From: Burkholderiales bacterium
GTDB taxonomy: Bacteria; Pseudomonadota; Gammaproteobacteria; Burkholderiales; Ga0077523
Direction: 5' to 3'
DNA length: 64,000 nucleotides
NCBI GenBank assembly: GCA_019745565.1
Contig: JAIESW010000010.1
Span: 186,001-250,000 of the forward strand
Part shown: positions 39,229-49,088 of the stretch, piece by piece
Numbering within the stretch: position 1 is the stretch's first letter
Layout of the letters: the number at the start of each line of letters is the position of its first letter
Notes under the pieces: generated by a model
Seen by the model: the letters and a program-made list of their open reading frames with translations, nothing else
What the model was told of the DNA's origin: nothing
The model's database searches: none
Made by a program: the position numbers and the translations under genes

Positions 39229-40191
39229 CTACCCGGCCGTCGCGTACGCCGGCAGCGGGTCGGGCGCGGCGGACTGCAACCGCTCGCGGCCTTCCTGCAG
39301 CAGATAGTCGAGAAAGGCCTGCGCCGCCGCCGAGAGCTGTTGCCCGCCCAGATGCACCACGTGCCAGCGCTGCGCGAGCGGAAAGCCTTCGATGTCCAGC
39401 ACGGCGATGCGCTCCCCGGCGCGATCCAGCGCGTGCTGCGACAGGATCGCGACACCCAGGCCCTTCACCACCGCTTCCTTGATCGATTCGTTCGAATCCA
39501 GTTCCGTCTTGTGCCTGAGTTCGATGCCGTGCTCACGGAACAGTCGTTCGGTGGCGAGGCGTGTGCCGGAGCCGCGCTCCCTCAGCAGCACATTCTCGTC
39601 GCTGAACCGCCGCAGCGGAACACGCTTCTGCCCCGCGAGCGCGTGCTGCGTGGACGCCACCGCGACCAACGGATTGTCGAGAAAAGCGTACTGCACGATG
39701 TCGAAGTGCTGGGGCGGAGTCCCCATGATGTACAGGTCGTCGTCGCCGCGCGCCAGGCGCTCGACGATCGCGTCGCGATGCCCCACCTCGATGGATACAT
39801 CCAGTTCCGGCGAGCGCTCGCGAAACGGCGCCATCAGCTGCGGCATGAAGTACTCGGCCGTGGACACGCAGGCGATCCGCAGCCGACCCCGGCGCAGCGC
39901 CTTGAGGTCGGCAACGGTTGCCTCGAACCGTGACCAGCACTCGAACATCTCGTCGCAGGTGCGCAGCAGCTCGGCGCCGGCATCGGTCAGTTCGATCCGC
40001 TTGCCCAGCTGCTCCAGCAGCGGTTGCCCGACGGCCTCGGCGAGCTGCTTCATCTGCATCGAGACCGTGGATTGCGACAGGTAGAGCTCTTCTGCGGCGC
40101 GGGTGAAGCTGCCGGCGCGCGCGACGCACTCGAAGACCTTGAGCTGCCGCAAGGTGACGTGCATCGAAGGGCGATTGTGCTGCCGGTTCAT
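39229..40191 (-). CDS. LysR-family transcriptional regulator
   Basis: A 320-residue regulator with an N-terminal winged helix-turn-helix (LRQLKVFECVARAGSFTRAAEELYLSQSTVSMQMKQL split here as FTRAAEELYLSQSTVSMQ) and a two-lobed effector domain (LRIACVSTAEYFMPQLMAPF). It looks similar to the CbbR subgroup, but no Calvin-cycle genes are nearby. An alternative start nine codons downstream (MHVTLRQLKVF) is equally close to the family norm; neither has a ribosome site. Its targets could be the ABC exporter downstream or the divergent DUF4197 gene, 98 bases away, as is usual for LysR regulators. Confidence 0.9.
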   Translation of the reverse strand: MNRQHNRPSMHVTLRQLKVFECVARAGSFTRAAEELYLSQSTVSMQMKQLAEAVGQPLLEQLGKRIELTDAGAELLRTCDEMFECWSRFEATVADLKALRRGRLRIACVSTAEYFMPQLMAPFRERSPELDVSIEVGHRDAIVERLARGDDDLYIMGTPPQHFDIVQYAFLDNPLVAVASTQHALAGQKRVPLRRFSDENVLLRERGSGTRLATERLFREHGIELRHKTELDSNESIKEAVVKGLGVAILSQHALDRAGERIAVLDIEGFPLAQRWHVVHLGGQQLSAAAQAFLDYLLQEGRERLQSAAPDPLPAYATAG

Positions 40192-40289
40192 ACGGTCGAA
40201 AGTATCTCACGGCGGGTGCGCCACGTGCCATTTGCCGGCCCCGTGAGCGCGGTCTATCCTTTCCAGCATCCCCTCCTGCACGAGTCCGC

Positions 40290-40976
40290 ATGAATCTTCG
40301 CTCTGTTGCGCTCTTCGCCTTCCTGCTCGCAGCTCCCGTATTGCAGGCCGCGAACTTGTCCGAGTTGCGCGACGCGGAAGTGGCCAAGGGCCTGCGGGAG
40401 GCGCTCGAACTCGGTGTCGCCAATGCCGTCACCAAGCTGGGCCACGAGAACGGCTTCATGGACAACGAAGCGGTACGGATCCCGATGCCCGAAAGCCTGC
40501 AGAAGGTGGAATCGGGCATGCGCAAGCTCGGCATGAGCAAGCAGGCCGATGAACTGATCGCCACCATGAACCGGGCGGCGGAGCAGGCTGTGCCGGAAGC
40601 GCGGATGCTTCTCATCAACACCACGCGCAAGCTCACCATCGAGGACGCGAAGAAGATCCTGACCGGGCCGGACGATGCGGCGACCCAGTATTTCCGGGCC
40701 CAGAGCGGCGAGCAGCTGGCGCAGCGCTTCCTGCCCATCGTCGCGCGCGAGACCAGGAAGCTGAAGCTCGCGGACTATTACAACCGCTTTGCCAATCGGG
40801 GTGTCGCGCTCGGTCTGGTGCGCGAAGAGGACGCCAACCTGGACGAGTACGTGACGCGCAAGGCGCTCGACGGGCTGTTCCTGGTGGTCGCGGACGAGGA
40901 ACGCGCGATCCGCGCCGACCCCATGGAAACGGGCAAGCGCCTCATCAAGAAGGTGTTCGGGTCTGTCGTTCCATAG
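40290..40976 (+). CDS. Exported DUF4197 protein
   Basis: A 228-residue protein with a signal peptide (residues 1-20, ending LQA). The mature part is the helical DUF4197 domain: [59 protein letters not shown] and [18 protein letters not shown]. Proteins of this family are periplasmic and uncharacterised. It lies divergent from the LysR gene and 55 bases before the DUF3683 oxidoreductase. Confidence 0.92.
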   Translation: MNLRSVALFAFLLAAPVLQAANLSELRDAEVAKGLREALELGVANAVTKLGHENGFMDNEAVRIPMPESLQKVESGMRKLGMSKQADELIATMNRAAEQAVPEARMLLINTTRKLTIEDAKKILTGPDDAATQYFRAQSGEQLAQRFLPIVARETRKLKLADYYNRFANRGVALGLVREEDANLDEYVTRKALDGLFLVVADEERAIRADPMETGKRLIKKVFGSVVP

Positions 40977-41031
40977 TCACCGTGCGCGGGAGGTCCGGTA
41001 CACTCGGCTCCCGATCGTTGACGCCACCCGC

Positions 41032-44000
41032 ATGAATCCGTTCGACCTCGCGCCCGCCACGGTTCCGCGGCTGCGCGAAATCCCCTACAACTACACGTCC
41101 TATTCCGATCGCGAGATCGTCATCCGGCTGCTGGGGGCCCGCTGCTGGGCCCTGGTCGAGCAGCTCCGTGCGGAACGCCGCACCGGTCGCTCGGCCCGCA
41201 TGCTCTACGAGGTGCTGGGTGACATCTGGGTCGTAAACCGCAACCCCTACCTGCAGGACGACCTGCTCGGCAACCGCAAACGCCGCAACGCGTTGATCGA
41301 GGCGCTGCGGCACCGGCTGCGGCAGATCGAGGCGCGTCGCGCCGGGGAGGACGCGCGGGTCGAAGAGCTGCTCGCGGCGGCCCACGAGGCGGTGAATGCC
41401 TTCGCCGTCGACTTCGACCACACGCTGGAGCTTCGCCGCCGGGTGCTGCGCCGGCTCGGTCGCGTGACTCGCCGTGACAACATCGCCTTCGATGGCCTGG
41501 CGCGCGTGTCGCACGTGACCGACGCGACGGACTGGCGGGTGGAGTACCCGTTCGTCGTGCTGTACCCCGATGTCGAGGACGAAGTCGCGCCGATGGTGCG
41601 GGCGTGCATCGAGCTGGGTCTCACGATCATTCCCCGCGGCGGCGGCACCGGCTACACCGGCGGCGCCGTGCCGTTGACGCCGTTGTCGGCGGTCATCAAC
41701 ACCGAAAAGCTCGATCGCCTCGGCGCGGTGGAGCAGGTGCAGCTACCAGGCGTCGACGGGACCGTTCCCGTGATCCGTTGCGGTGCGGGTGTGGTCACGC
41801 GGCGGGTGATGGAAGCGGCTGAGGCCGCCGATCTCGTGTTTGCGGTCGACCCGACGTCGGCCGATGCGTCGTGCATCGGTGGCAACGTGGCGATGAACGC
41901 CGGCGGCAAGAAGGCCGTGCTTTGGGGCACGGCCCTCGACAATCTCGCGTCGTGGCGGATGGTGGATGCGAACGGCGCACCGATCGAGGTCACCAGGCTC
42001 GATCACAACCGCGGCAAGATCCACGACGTGGATGTCGCACGCTTCTCGGTGCAGCGCTTCCGGAACGACGCGCGCACGCCGGACGGCGACGCAACCTTGC
42101 TGGAGATCCCGGGGCGCAGCTTCCGCAAGCAGGGTCTCGGCAAGGACGTCACCGACAAGTTTCTCGCGGGACTGCCGGGCGTGCAGAAGGAAGGTTGCGA
42201 CGGGCTCATCACCAGCGCCACGTTCATCCTGCACCGCATGCCGACGCACGTGCGAACGGTCTGTCTGGAGTTCTTCGGGCAGGTGCGTGACGCCGTGCCG
42301 TCCATCGTCGAGATCAAGTCGTTCATGGACCAGCATGGCGGTGCCGTGCTCGCAGGTCTGGAGCATCTCGACGAGCGCTACGTGAAGGCGGTGGGCTACG
42401 CGACCAAGGCGAAACGGGGCGCGCGGCCGAAGATGGTTCTGCTGGCGGACATCGCATCCGACGACGAGCGGTCCGCGGGCGAAGCGGCGTCGCAGGTGGT
42501 GCGCATCGCCAACGCACGCGGTGCGGAAGGATTCATCGCCGTGTCGGCGGAATCGCGGCGCAAATTCTGGCTCGACCGCGCCCGCACCGCCGCGATCGCG
42601 AAACATACCAACGCGTTCAAGATCAACGAGGACGTGGTGATCCCGCTCGAGCGCCTGGGCGAGTACTCCGACGGTATCGAGCGCATCAACATCGAACTCT
42701 CGCTCACGAACAAACTCGCGTTGCTCGACGAACTGGATGCCTACTTCGCCGGGGAGCTCGCGGTCAGCGTGCATGGAGAGGCCCTCGCTGCCGCGGAGAT
42801 GCTCGCCGGCCGGCCCGAGAATGCGCGCGAAGTGCTGCGGGCGGCGCGGGAGCGCTGGCAGCGGCTGCTCGATCACCTGGATGATCGCGCCGAGGGCGGG
42901 AGCACGGTATTCGCCACGCTGCAGAATTACTCGCAGCGCGTGTCGTGGAAGACCGAGGTGCGCGAGCCGCTGATGCAGCTCTTCGACGGGCGACCGTTCG
43001 ATCCGATCCGGGCCGCCATCGATGCGATCCATGCCCGCGTGCTGAAGGGACGTGTGTTCGTCGCGCTGCACATGCATGCCGGCGACGGCAACGTGCACAC
43101 CAACATCCCCGTCAACTCCGACGATTACGCGATGCTGCAGCGGGCCAACGCCGCGGTCGCGCGCATCATGAAGCTCGCGAAGTCGCTGGGCGGTGTGATC
43201 TCCGGTGAGCACGGCATCGGCATCACCAAGCTCGACTATCTGGAGCCGGGCGAAGTGGAGGCGTTCCGTCGCTACAAGGCGGACGTGGATCCGGATGGCC
43301 ATTTCAATCGCGGCAAGCTGCTGGTCGGAGCGAACCTCGATCAGGCCTATACGCCCTCGTTCGGCCTGCTGGAACTCGAAAGCCTGATCCTCGAGCAGAG
43401 CGAGATCGGGCACATCTCCGATTCCATCAAGGACTGCCTGCGCTGCGGCAAGTGCAAGCCGGTGTGTGCGACCCATGTGCCGCGCGCGAACCTGCTGTAC
43501 TCGCCGCGCAACAAGATCCTCGCGACATCGCTGCTGATCGAAGCCTTCCTGTACGAGGAGCAGACGCGGCGCGGCATCTCGCTGCAGCACTTCGACGAGT
43601 TCTCCGACGTCGCCGATCACTGCACCGTCTGTCACAAGTGCGCGAACCCCTGTCCGGTTGACATCGACTTCGGCGATGTTTCCATGGCGATGCGCAACTT
43701 CCTGCGCAAGCAGGGGCGCAAGAAGTTCAATCCCGGCACGGCAGCGTCGATGCTGTTCCTCAACGCCACGGACCCGGCGACCATCAAGCTGGTACGCCAG
43801 GTCATGATCGGATGGGGGTACAAGGCGCAGCGCGCCGCCCACACCGTGGCCAAGCGTCTCGGGTTGACCCAACCCCAGGTGCGCCAGCCGCCGGCGACGC
43901 TCGGCAAACCGGCCATCAAGGCGCAGGTGATCCACTTCATCAACAAGCCGATGCCGAAATCGGTGCCGCGCCGCACCGCGCGGGCGCTGCTCGACATCGA

Positions 44001-44841
44001 GGACAAGCACATCGTGCCGGTGATCCGCGACGCGAGCCGGGTCAACGACGATTCCGACGCGGTGTTCTACTTCCCGGGCTGCGGGTCCGAGCGGCTGTTT
44101 AGTCAGGTCGGGCTCGCGACCCAGGCGATGCTCTATCACGTCGGCGCGATCACGGTGCTGCCGCCGGGCTATCTGTGCTGCGGCTATCCGCAGACCTCCG
44201 CCGGCGAAGCCGAGAAAGGACAGGCCATCTCCACGGAGAACCGGGTGCTGTTCCATCGCATGGCGAACACGCTCAACTACCTCGACATCAAGACCGTGAT
44301 CGTGTCGTGCGGCACCTGCATGGATCAACTTGCGAAGTACGAGTTCGATCGCATCTTTCCGGGCTGCCGCCTGCTCGACATCCACGAGTACCTGATGGAG
44401 AAGGGCGTGAAGCTGGACGGCATCGAAGGCGTTCGTTACCTGTACCACGACCCGTGTCACACGCCCATGAAGACGCACCAGCCGCTCAAGGTGGTGAACC
44501 AGCTCATGGGCACCAGCGTGAAGCTCAACGATCGCTGCTGCGGCGAGTCAGGCACGCTCGCGGCCACGCGGCCCGACATCTCCACGCAAGTGCGCTTCCG
44601 CAAGGAAGAGGAGATGCGCCAGGGCGCGGAGGCGCTGCGCAAGGACGGATTCAACGGGCCGGTGAAAGTGCTGACCGCGTGTCCTTCCTGCCTGCAGGGG
44701 CTGTCCCGCTACGACGACGATTCGGGAACCGCCGCCGACTACATCGTGGTCGAGATCGCGAAGCACAAGCTGGGCGGCAACTGGCTCCAGGAATACGTGG
44801 ACAAGGCCAACAGCGGCGGCATCGAGCGCGTGCTGCTGTGA
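41032..44841 (+). CDS. DUF3683 FAD-linked oxidoreductase with Fe-S and CCG domains
   Basis: A 1269-residue multidomain oxidoreductase. The N-terminus is DUF3683 ([21 protein letters not shown]). The FAD_binding_4 domain starts near residue 185 ([19 protein letters not shown]). The GlcD-like C-terminal cap contains [15 protein letters not shown] and [14 protein letters not shown]. Two [4Fe-4S] motifs follow, Cys802-805-808-812 ([11 protein letters not shown]) and Cys864-867-870-874. At the C-terminus are CCG domains ([41 protein letters not shown]). It resembles D-lactate, glycolate and D-2-hydroxyglutarate dehydrogenases, fused in one chain as is common in betaproteobacteria. The substrate is unknown. 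It overlaps the HIT gene by GTGA. Confidence 0.93.
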   Translation: MNPFDLAPATVPRLREIPYNYTSYSDREIVIRLLGARCWALVEQLRAERRTGRSARMLYEVLGDIWVVNRNPYLQDDLLGNRKRRNALIEALRHRLRQIEARRAGEDARVEELLAAAHEAVNAFAVDFDHTLELRRRVLRRLGRVTRRDNIAFDGLARVSHVTDATDWRVEYPFVVLYPDVEDEVAPMVRACIELGLTIIPRGGGTGYTGGAVPLTPLSAVINTEKLDRLGAVEQVQLPGVDGTVPVIRCGAGVVTRRVMEAAEAADLVFAVDPTSADASCIGGNVAMNAGGKKAVLWGTALDNLASWRMVDANGAPIEVTRLDHNRGKIHDVDVARFSVQRFRNDARTPDGDATLLEIPGRSFRKQGLGKDVTDKFLAGLPGVQKEGCDGLITSATFILHRMPTHVRTVCLEFFGQVRDAVPSIVEIKSFMDQHGGAVLAGLEHLDERYVKAVGYATKAKRGARPKMVLLADIASDDERSAGEAASQVVRIANARGAEGFIAVSAESRRKFWLDRARTAAIAKHTNAFKINEDVVIPLERLGEYSDGIERINIELSLTNKLALLDELDAYFAGELAVSVHGEALAAAEMLAGRPENAREVLRAARERWQRLLDHLDDRAEGGSTVFATLQNYSQRVSWKTEVREPLMQLFDGRPFDPIRAAIDAIHARVLKGRVFVALHMHAGDGNVHTNIPVNSDDYAMLQRANAAVARIMKLAKSLGGVISGEHGIGITKLDYLEPGEVEAFRRYKADVDPDGHFNRGKLLVGANLDQAYTPSFGLLELESLILEQSEIGHISDSIKDCLRCGKCKPVCATHVPRANLLYSPRNKILATSLLIEAFLYEEQTRRGISLQHFDEFSDVADHCTVCHKCANPCPVDIDFGDVSMAMRNFLRKQGRKKFNPGTAASMLFLNATDPATIKLVRQVMIGWGYKAQRAAHTVAKRLGLTQPQVRQPPATLGKPAIKAQVIHFINKPMPKSVPRRTARALLDIEDKHIVPVIRDASRVNDDSDAVFYFPGCGSERLFSQVGLATQAMLYHVGAITVLPPGYLCCGYPQTSAGEAEKGQAISTENRVLFHRMANTLNYLDIKTVIVSCGTCMDQLAKYEFDRIFPGCRLLDIHEYLMEKGVKLDGIEGVRYLYHDPCHTPMKTHQPLKVVNQLMGTSVKLNDRCCGESGTLAATRPDISTQVRFRKEEEMRQGAEALRKDGFNGPVKVLTACPSCLQGLSRYDDDSGTAADYIVVEIAKHKLGGNWLQEYVDKANSGGIERVLL

Positions 44842-45254
44842 GGGCGACCGGCTGCGTCTTCTGCGAATCCGACGGCGGGCAGGTTCTCTGGCGCGATGAG
44901 CGGTTGCGGGTGATCGCGCCCGATGAGAAGGACCACCCGGGTTTCCTGCGCGTGGTGTGGCACGAGCACGTGGCCGAGATGACCAGCCTGCCCGCGTCCG
45001 ACCGTGAGCATTTCATGCGCGTGGTATTCGCCACGGAAGCGGCGATGCGCGAGCTGCTGAATCCGCACAAGGTCAACCTGGCGAGTCTCGGCAACGTGGT
45101 GCCGCACCTGCACTGGCACGTGATCCCGCGGTTCACCGAGGATCCGCATTTTCCGAACTCCGTGTGGGGTCAGCGCCTGCGCGAAGGTCCGGTGTCGGTT
45201 CCGCAGGACTACCGGGCGCAGATCACCGCGCGACTCAGGACGCTGCTGTCGTAG
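44838..45254 (+). CDS. HIT-family hydrolase
   Basis: A 138-residue nucleotide hydrolase or transferase. The start is the GTG at 44838, overlapping the stop of the oxidoreductase; the longer open frame upstream is read-through. The N-terminal CVFCES and the histidine triad [10 protein letters not shown] are present, with the typical NVVPHLH lead-in. HIT proteins of this type cleave nucleoside phosphoramidates or dinucleoside polyphosphates. In betaproteobacteria this gene normally links the DUF3683 gene with DUF971-ubiE; here the phoBR block intervenes. Its last 20 bases overlap the phoR 3' end. Confidence 0.92.
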   Translation: MRATGCVFCESDGGQVLWRDERLRVIAPDEKDHPGFLRVVWHEHVAEMTSLPASDREHFMRVVFATEAAMRELLNPHKVNLASLGNVVPHLHWHVIPRFTEDPHFPNSVWGQRLREGPVSVPQDYRAQITARLRTLLS

Positions 45255-46605
45255 CGTCTTCGACGGCGCGTACTGCGACGGCGGGCGCCTCCGCCGGTTC
45301 ATCCATCACCACGGCGCGGTCCGGCGGAAACACTGCAGCGAAGGTGCTGCCCTTGCCCGGTTCGCTCTGAATGTCGAGCCGCGCGTGGTGGCGTGACAGC
45401 ACGTGCTTCACGATCGCGAGGCCCAGGCCGGTCCCGCCGGTTTCGCGCGAGCGGCTCCGGTCGACGCGATAGAAGCGTTCGGTCAGGCGGTCGATGTGAT
45501 GGGCTTCGATGCCGATGCCCGTGTCGGTCACGGAGAACATCGGTACGTCGCCGCGCAGTTCCCAATGCAGTTCGATGCGGCCGCCGTCGGGCGTGTAGCG
45601 GATCGCGTTGCTCACGAGATTGCCGAGGGCGCTGCGCAGCTCCTCCGCGCTGCCGCGCAAGCCGATGGAAGTTTCCAACCGGAGGCGGATGTCGTGCCGG
45701 CCGCCCGACAGGGCGAGCGCGTCCTGATAGAGGTGTTGCACCAGATCGCACACGTCGACCGGATCGTCGCGCAGCGGTGTGACGGCGCTTTCCAGGCGCG
45801 AGAGCGTCAGCAGGTCCTCCACCAGATTGTTCATGCGGACGCACTGCTGCAGCATCAACTCGAGCGAGCGCCGCGCCATCACCGGGTCGGGCTGCTCCAT
45901 GTCGGTCAGTGTTTCGAGGAACCCGTTCAGCACCGTGAGCGGGGTGCGCAACTCATGCGACACGTTGGCGACGAAATCGCGGCGCGTGGTTTCGAGACGC
46001 TCCCAGCGCGTAATGTCGCGGCCGAGCACCAGTTTGTCGCTGTCGCCGTAGGCGACGATCTGGATCGACAGGATCGCTTCGGAACCGGACCCGGTCACGA
46101 GCTTCAGGTTGAGCGGCGTCGTGAAATCGCCGGTCTGCAGGTATTCGACGAACTGCGGCTGGCGCACCAGATACGTGATCTGCTGGCCACGGTCGCGCGA
46201 GGCACGCAGGCCGAAGTACTTCTCGGCCTTCGGGTTGCACTGGTCGATGCGGTTGTCGGCGTCCAGCAGGATGACGGCCTCAGGCAGCGCGGCACCGGCC
46301 TTCTGGAAACGGAGCAGGGCTTCCTGCAGACGCGCTTCGGTCTGGCCCTGGCGGCGGACCATGCGATGCAGGTAGGAGAACAGCTGCTCCCAGGAGCCGG
46401 TTCCGTTGGGAACCGCATCCGGGCGCGGGTCCAGGAGCCAGTCGTGGAACAGCGAAAAGTTGTAGAGGTGCTGCACCAGGAGCAATGCGAGGACGGCGCA
46501 TGCGACGAGCAGCGCCGCCGTCTTGCCGGCGATCGGCCAGATCGGCAGAACGACCGCTGCGACGATCCCCAGGGTCAGCAGCGGCTTGCGCCAATGCGGG
46601 TTCAC
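45235..46605 (-). CDS. phoR: Phosphate-regulon sensor histidine kinase PhoR
   Basis: A 456-residue inner-membrane kinase. Two hydrophobic segments lie at residues 8-26 and 28-48 with almost no periplasmic loop, as in PhoR. A PAS domain covers about 95-200 (LPEAVILLDADNRIDQCNPKAEKYFGL). The HisKA motif is FVANVSHELRTPLTVL with phospho-acceptor His217. The ATPase motifs are NLVSNAIRYTPDGG, VTDTGIGIEAHH, TGGTGLGLAIVKHVL. An Ala/Glu tail ends the protein. It phosphorylates PhoB when phosphate is scarce. It follows phoB by 69 bases and overlaps the HIT gene tail to tail. Confidence 0.95.
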   Translation of the reverse strand: MNPHWRKPLLTLGIVAAVVLPIWPIAGKTAALLVACAVLALLLVQHLYNFSLFHDWLLDPRPDAVPNGTGSWEQLFSYLHRMVRRQGQTEARLQEALLRFQKAGAALPEAVILLDADNRIDQCNPKAEKYFGLRASRDRGQQITYLVRQPQFVEYLQTGDFTTPLNLKLVTGSGSEAILSIQIVAYGDSDKLVLGRDITRWERLETTRRDFVANVSHELRTPLTVLNGFLETLTDMEQPDPVMARRSLELMLQQCVRMNNLVEDLLTLSRLESAVTPLRDDPVDVCDLVQHLYQDALALSGGRHDIRLRLETSIGLRGSAEELRSALGNLVSNAIRYTPDGGRIELHWELRGDVPMFSVTDTGIGIEAHHIDRLTERFYRVDRSRSRETGGTGLGLAIVKHVLSRHHARLDIQSEPGKGSTFAAVFPPDRAVVMDEPAEAPAVAVRAVEDATTAAS

Positions 46606-46674
46606 GAAGGCTCCGGGCGGGACGGGTGCCGGATTATTGCAGATGCCGGCCCGGCGCCGGGATTGCGAACGCCG

Positions 46675-47361
46675 TCAGTTCGGGGAGAGTCGGTACCCGG
46701 TGCCGCGCACGGTCTGGATCAGCGAATCGAGCGCGGTGGGCTCGAGCGCCTTGCGCAGGCGGCGGATGTGGACGTCGACGGTGCGCTCTTCCACGAAGAC
46801 GTGGTCGCCCCACACCTGATCGAGCAACTGGGTGCGCGAATGGACGCGTTCCGGGTGCGTCATCAGGAAATGCAGCAGGCGGAACTCGGTGGGACCGAGA
46901 TCCACGGGCGTGGCGTTGCCGGTGACTCGATGGCTCGCCGGATCGAGTTTGAGGCCGCCCACCTGGACCAGATCGTCCGTCATCTGGGGGGCGCGGCGCC
47001 GCAGGACCGCCTTCACGCGGGCATTCAACTCCCGCGGGGAGAACGGCTTGGTGATGTAGTCGTCGGCACCGGTTTCGAGGCCGGTCAGCTTGTCCTGCTC
47101 CTCGGAGCGGGCCGTCAGCATGATGATCGGAATGGCCTTGGTGCGCTTGTCGGAGCGCAGGCGCCGGGCGAACTCCACGCCGGAGATGCCGGGCAACATC
47201 CAGTCGAGCAGGATCAGGTCGGGCAGCGCGTTCTGCACGAGATTCAACGCCTGCTCGGCGTTGTCGGCCTTCAGCGCTTGATGACCCGCCTGCTTCAGGT
47301 TGTACGAAATCAGTTCCTGGATAGCCGGCTCATCTTCGATCACCAGAATGGTGGCGGCCAT
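46675..47361 (-). CDS. phoB: Phosphate-regulon response regulator PhoB
   Basis: A 228-residue OmpR/PhoB-type regulator. The receiver domain has acidic residues IEDE (9-11) and phospho-acceptor Asp53 (ILLDWMLPG). The PhoB-like ITKPFSPRELNARVKAVLRR linker precedes a winged-helix domain (LGPTEFRLLHFLMTHPERV; VDVHIRRLRKAL; VRGTGYRL). Phosphorylated PhoB binds tandem CTGTCAT-like repeats to activate phosphate-starvation genes. A matching box lies 48-65 bases upstream of its own ATG, so positive autoregulation is likely. Confidence 0.97.
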   Translation of the reverse strand: MAATILVIEDEPAIQELISYNLKQAGHQALKADNAEQALNLVQNALPDLILLDWMLPGISGVEFARRLRSDKRTKAIPIIMLTARSEEQDKLTGLETGADDYITKPFSPRELNARVKAVLRRRAPQMTDDLVQVGGLKLDPASHRVTGNATPVDLGPTEFRLLHFLMTHPERVHSRTQLLDQVWGDHVFVEERTVDVHIRRLRKALEPTALDSLIQTVRGTGYRLSPN

Positions 47362-47392
47362 ACGTCACTCCTCGGCTTATCAATGCCTTGCG

Positions 47393-47426
47393 ATCCTATG
47401 TAACGATTGTTACAGCGCCGTGACAC
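47393..47426 (-). promoter_or_regulatory. PhoB box and -10 before phoBR
   Basis: The minus strand reads GTGTCAC-GGCG-CTGTAAC (47426-47409), followed after 10 bases by TAGGAT (47398-47393). A third 7-mer in phase (GTTACAT) overlaps the spacer and makes TGTAAC-GATT-GTTACA a perfect inverted repeat on the plus strand (47399-47414). Confidence 0.65.
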
Positions 47427-47459
47427 GGATCGACCACCGCCCTGTGACCACGTTTCGGA

Positions 47460-47537
47460 TCAGCCCTCGCCGGGCCGCCCCAAGAGGGCTGGCCCCTTGG
47501 GGGAGGGGCCAGCAGGCCCATCGGGGGGACGTCATCA
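47460..47537 (-). repeat. Dispersed GC-rich intergenic repeat, copy 3
   Basis: The minus strand reads TGACGTCCCCCCGATGGG, CCTGCTGGCCCCTCCCCC, AAGGGGCCAGCCCTCTTGG, then GGCGGCCCGGCG, matching the copies at 8106 and 11859. It starts within 2-6 bases of the stop codon of the lipoprotein gene at 47539, in that gene's orientation. Confidence 0.75.
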
Positions 47538-47538
47538 A

Positions 47539-48042
47539 CTAGCCGCCGTTGTCGTGCAGTGCCCGCCACTTCTCGCGGCCGCGGATTTCCTCGTCGAGCG
47601 TCTCCCGGGCGATCTTGTCGCGTTCGCCGATGTAGAGCACTTCGCGGGCAAACTGACCATAGGTGGTGGCGCCCTCGTACAGATCGGCCAGGGCTTCCAG
47701 CACCCCGCTTTCGCTCTTCATCCGATAGATGGGCACCGGCCCCAGTTTCTCCTCGGAGATGCGCTGGCATTCGTGCATTGCCTCGGCCAAAGCCTTGATG
47801 GCTGGCTTTTCCGCCTCGGTCGGTCGCGTCTTGTTGGCCAGCATCTCGATGGGCTGCGGCGCCTCGAAGGAGATGGGCAGCAGGATGTGACCGCGGATCG
47901 GGTCGATCTTCGGGTCGGCGTACAGCTTGGCGCACTCGGCCCGGACGTCCTTGGTTACCCGCTCGGCTTCACCGGGCATGCCAGCGCAGCCGGCGAGCGC
48001 CATGGCGGCCGCCAGGGAAAGGGAAGGGATGTGGTTTTTCAT
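47539..48042 (-). CDS. Lipoprotein of unknown function
   Basis: A 167-residue protein with a short basic start, hydrophobic segment and lipobox LAGC (Cys19), followed by AGMPGEAERV. The +2 residue is Ala, which favours outer-membrane sorting. The mature part is helical and charged (AEKPAIKALAEAMHECQRI; FAREVLYIGERDKIARETLDEEIRGR) with two further cysteines (RAECAKL, HECQRI). No family is recognised. It is divergent from another lipoprotein gene at 48173; a strong PhoB box lies between, oriented away from this gene. Confidence 0.82.
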   Translation of the reverse strand: MKNHIPSLSLAAAMALAGCAGMPGEAERVTKDVRAECAKLYADPKIDPIRGHILLPISFEAPQPIEMLANKTRPTEAEKPAIKALAEAMHECQRISEEKLGPVPIYRMKSESGVLEALADLYEGATTYGQFAREVLYIGERDKIARETLDEEIRGREKWRALHDNGG

Positions 48043-48087
48043 GGTCTCCGTGACTTCCGAAGTTTCGGTGAGCCCATGTTAACCAGA

Positions 48088-48121
48088 CTGTCACAAATCT
48101 GTAATATGCCGAACGGACGAT
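48088..48121 (+). promoter_or_regulatory. PhoB box and -10 before a lipoprotein gene
   Basis: CTGTCAC-AAAT-CTGTAAT (48088-48105) is the closest match in the window to the PhoB consensus. After 10 bases comes GACGAT (48116-48121). Orientation and spacing point to the plus-strand lipoprotein gene at 48173; on the other strand TTAACAT near 48078-48084 could also serve as a -10 for the divergent gene. Confidence 0.65.
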
Positions 48122-48172
48122 GCCGCGCCCCACGAGAAGGGCGCGCCGGGTCGAAAGGGACGGAGGAGCGCC

Positions 48173-48541
48173 ATGAAGAACAAGTTCGGATGGGTGTTGT
48201 TCGGGGTGGTCGTGCTGAGCGGCTGCGCTACGGGGTCCGATCCGGGGGCCGGCGAGTGGGCAGCCCGCCAGAGCGGGTCGCGGGTGGAACAGGCGCCCGG
48301 CCGGCCAGCGATGGCGGTGTACGGCAGCGGCCAGGCAGCCCGGTACCGTGCCCTCGCGAGCGACGATGCATGGCTGGCGGAGTACGCCGCCTATGCAACG
48401 TCCATCCGAGAGAGCGTCGCGGCGGGCGACCTGACCGAAGCGGAAGGCAAACGCCTGATCGCGCGTCAGCGCCGTCTTGCGGAAGCCGAGCGTGTGACGG
48501 CCGTTCGCCACGAGTTGCGCTACAGCTACCCCGACAACTGA
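48173..48541 (+). CDS. Small lipoprotein, probable Pho-regulon member
   Basis: A 122-residue protein with signal peptide and lipobox VLSGC (Cys18), then ATGSDPG. The mature part is about 105 residues: a Gly/Ser/Arg linker, then a helical region (YRALASDDAWLAEYAAYATS and LTEAEGKRLIARQRRLAEAE). No family is recognised. GGAGGAGCGCC precedes the ATG. A consensus-quality PhoB box with a -10-like hexamer lies 52-85 bases upstream, which suggests induction in phosphate starvation. The function is unknown. Confidence 0.8.
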   Translation: MKNKFGWVLFGVVVLSGCATGSDPGAGEWAARQSGSRVEQAPGRPAMAVYGSGQAARYRALASDDAWLAEYAAYATSIRESVAAGDLTEAEGKRLIARQRRLAEAERVTAVRHELRYSYPDN

Positions 48542-48600
48542 CCGCTGCGGTCGGACGTGCCCCCGCAGGGCGGGGGTGGCGGCATCGGTTATGATCCGAT

Positions 48601-48617
48601 CGGTCGCTTCGCGACCG
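48601..48617. other. Hairpin before the DUF971 gene
   Basis: CGGTCGC, loop TTC and the perfect complement GCGACCG, with no T-run. A TATGAT at 48590-48595 just before it could be the -10 of the DUF971-ubiEJB operon, in which case the hairpin would lie at the start of the transcript. Confidence 0.4.
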
Positions 48618-48644
48618 GATCGATCATCCCGGAGATAGAGTTTC

Positions 48645-49088
48645 TTGGCCGCATCTCGCAGCAGCCCGCAGCCGACCGACATCGTGCTGCACCGGCAATC
48701 CAAAGTGCTGGAGATCGCCTTCGACGACGGCCTGCGTGCCCGGCTGCCGTGCGAATACCTGCGTGTCTACAGCCCGTCGGCCGAAGTCCGAGGCCATGGC
48801 CCTGGCCAGGAGGTGCTCCAGGCCGGCAAGCGCGAGGTCAACATCGATGCCATCGAACCGGTGGGCACCTATGCGGTGAAGCTCGTCTTCACCGACGGCC
48901 ACGACACCGGTCTGTATTCCTGGGAATACCTGCACGAACTGGCGCGCGACCAGGACAAGCTGTGGACGCGCTACCTCGAGCGTCTCGAAGCCGCCGGTGC
49001 CAGCCGCGATCCTGCCGGTGGCGTGAAGGTGCACAAACTGAAGCGCATGGACCCCCCGGGTTTCACCAAGCCGCCCACCGATGAGTAA
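48645..49088 (+). CDS. DUF971 protein
   Basis: A 147-residue protein made of the DUF971 (gamma-butyrobetaine hydroxylase N-terminal-like) fold: [33 protein letters not shown] and [19 protein letters not shown]. The last segment is the family hallmark. The start is TTG at 48645 with GGAG at 48631. The protein may bind metal or act in Fe-S biology, but no function is proven. It overlaps ubiE by 8 bases and so heads the ubiquinone operon DUF971-ubiE-ubiJ-ubiB. Confidence 0.88.
   Translation: MAASRSSPQPTDIVLHRQSKVLEIAFDDGLRARLPCEYLRVYSPSAEVRGHGPGQEVLQAGKREVNIDAIEPVGTYAVKLVFTDGHDTGLYSWEYLHELARDQDKLWTRYLERLEAAGASRDPAGGVKVHKLKRMDPPGFTKPPTDE

Noticed and set aside
36993..39482. An 829-codon frame antisense to the ABC exporter
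   Set aside because: The minus strand encodes complete Walker, signature and H-loop motifs; the plus-strand product is low-complexity His/Arg/Ala text.
41743..44478. A 911-codon open frame antisense to the DUF3683 oxidoreductase
   Set aside because: It is a by-product of high GC and codon bias on the coding strand. The protein has no recognisable motif and the plus-strand gene has clear flavin and Fe-S motifs.
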